A DNA stretch of 6,730 bases, from the NCBI GenBank assembly GCA_041745395.1, contig JBGTIZ010000381.1:1-6730 (forward strand), read 5' to 3'. Each line of letters opens with the position of its first letter. Within the stretch, counting starts at the first letter, position 1. The DNA comes from Hadersleviella sp041745395. Lineage in GTDB: Bacteria; Chloroflexota; Anaerolineae; Promineifilales; Promineifilaceae. Shown piece by piece: positions 6,513 to 6,730 of this stretch. The notes beneath the pieces are model-generated. The model ran no database searches, was not told the DNA's origin, and saw nothing but the letters and a program-made list of their open reading frames with translations. A program made the translations under genes and the position numbers.

Positions 6513-6612
6513 CAGTGAGAAGTAAGAAGTGAAAAGCGAACAGTGAGAAGTGTCTGACGCGCTCTAAGCAGAACGCTAGACACTTCTCACTTTTTACGTT
6601 TTACTTTTCACT
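6513..6612 (+). terminator. Inverted heptamer array after the kinase, possible terminator
   Basis: Left arm units are CAGTGAG, AAGTAAG, AAGTGAA, AAGCGAA, CAGTGAG and AAGTGTC (6513-6554). Right arm units are AGACACT, TCTCACT, TTTTACG, TTTTACT and TTTCACT (6578-6612). The inner 14 bases AGTGAGAAGTGTCT (6542-6555) and AGACACTTCTCACT (6578-6591) are perfectly complementary, with a 22-base loop; pairing continues imperfectly outward. T5 at 6591-6595 follows the inner stem, so it could terminate kinase transcripts. The stem is not GC-rich, so termination strength is uncertain, and the repeat character may be primary. It begins 8 bases after the kinase stop. Confidence 0.65.
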
Positions 6613-6683
6613 CTGTGACCGAATTAATTTCTGGCACGGTTCAAGTTACCTTTACAGCTGGTGCGCAAATAGCGGCCACACGC

Positions 6684-6730
6684 CTCGCCGCCTGCGGCGG
6701 CTCGACCAATAAAAAGGGGGTTTTTTCGTT
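6684..6730 (+). repeat. GC-rich hairpin repeat, right copy, cut by the window end
   Basis: GCCGCC-TGC-GGCGGC forms a 6-bp hairpin inside a 21-base core matching the left-end copy at 20 positions in inverted orientation. It is followed by AAAAAGGGGG and a T6 run ending CGTT at the last base. The homologous left copy continues past this point into the 18-base hairpin, so the element is probably truncated here. It lies downstream of the kinase in the plus direction. Hairpin plus later T run could assist termination, but the 20-odd base gap between them is not standard. Confidence 0.7.

Noticed and set aside
6626..6650. GGTTCAAGT resembling a tRNA T-loop
   Set aside because: No matching T-stem, anticodon arm or acceptor stem around it.
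6615..6730. Open frame from GTG at 6615 running off the right end, 38 codons
   Set aside because: No ribosome binding site, and it reads through the GC-rich hairpin repeat; coding is not supported.

Overview
The window is bacterial chromosomal DNA with four complete genes. Three lie on the minus strand in the transcription order FAD/Fe-S dehydrogenase (2205-5147), tgt (1021-2109), uppP (113-931). A fourth, a soluble cNMP-domain histidine kinase (5305-6504), is divergent on the plus strand. The protein types and moderately high GC fit a Chloroflexota (Anaerolineae-like) bacterium. This is an impression from protein character, not a test, and filamentous lineages with similar repeats, such as cyanobacteria, are not excluded.

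Layout: 1-63 holds a short hairpin and one copy of a GC-rich hairpin repeat. uppP (undecaprenyl-diphosphatase) and tgt (tRNA-guanine transglycosylase) are separated by 89 bases of inverted 7-base repeats. tgt and the large dehydrogenase are separated by 95 bases that are also mostly 7-base repeats. The 157-base divergent region 5148-5304 carries a possible extended -10 promoter for the kinase. After the kinase, 6513-6612 is a third 7-base array in inverted arrangement, doubling as a possible terminator. The window ends inside a second, oppositely oriented copy of the left-end hairpin repeat, so both ends may be assembly breaks at a repeat.

The genes do not form one pathway. They serve wall-lipid recycling (UppP), tRNA wobble modification (Tgt), 2-hydroxyacid oxidation (the dehydrogenase) and signalling (the kinase). 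The three minus-strand genes may be co-transcribed, but the repeat-filled gaps make this uncertain.

The most unusual content is in the DNA and in one protein detail. The palindrome ACGGCCGT occurs 15 times by eye, 13 of them as CACGGCCGTG, far above chance. It resembles the cyanobacterial HIP1 phenomenon but with a different word. All 13 Thr-Ala-Val tripeptides in the four proteins are encoded by this word. Every gap between genes on the same strand is built of degenerate heptamers, and two genes take their stop codons from them. The Tgt keeps its catalytic aspartates but lacks all three cysteines of the normally conserved zinc site.
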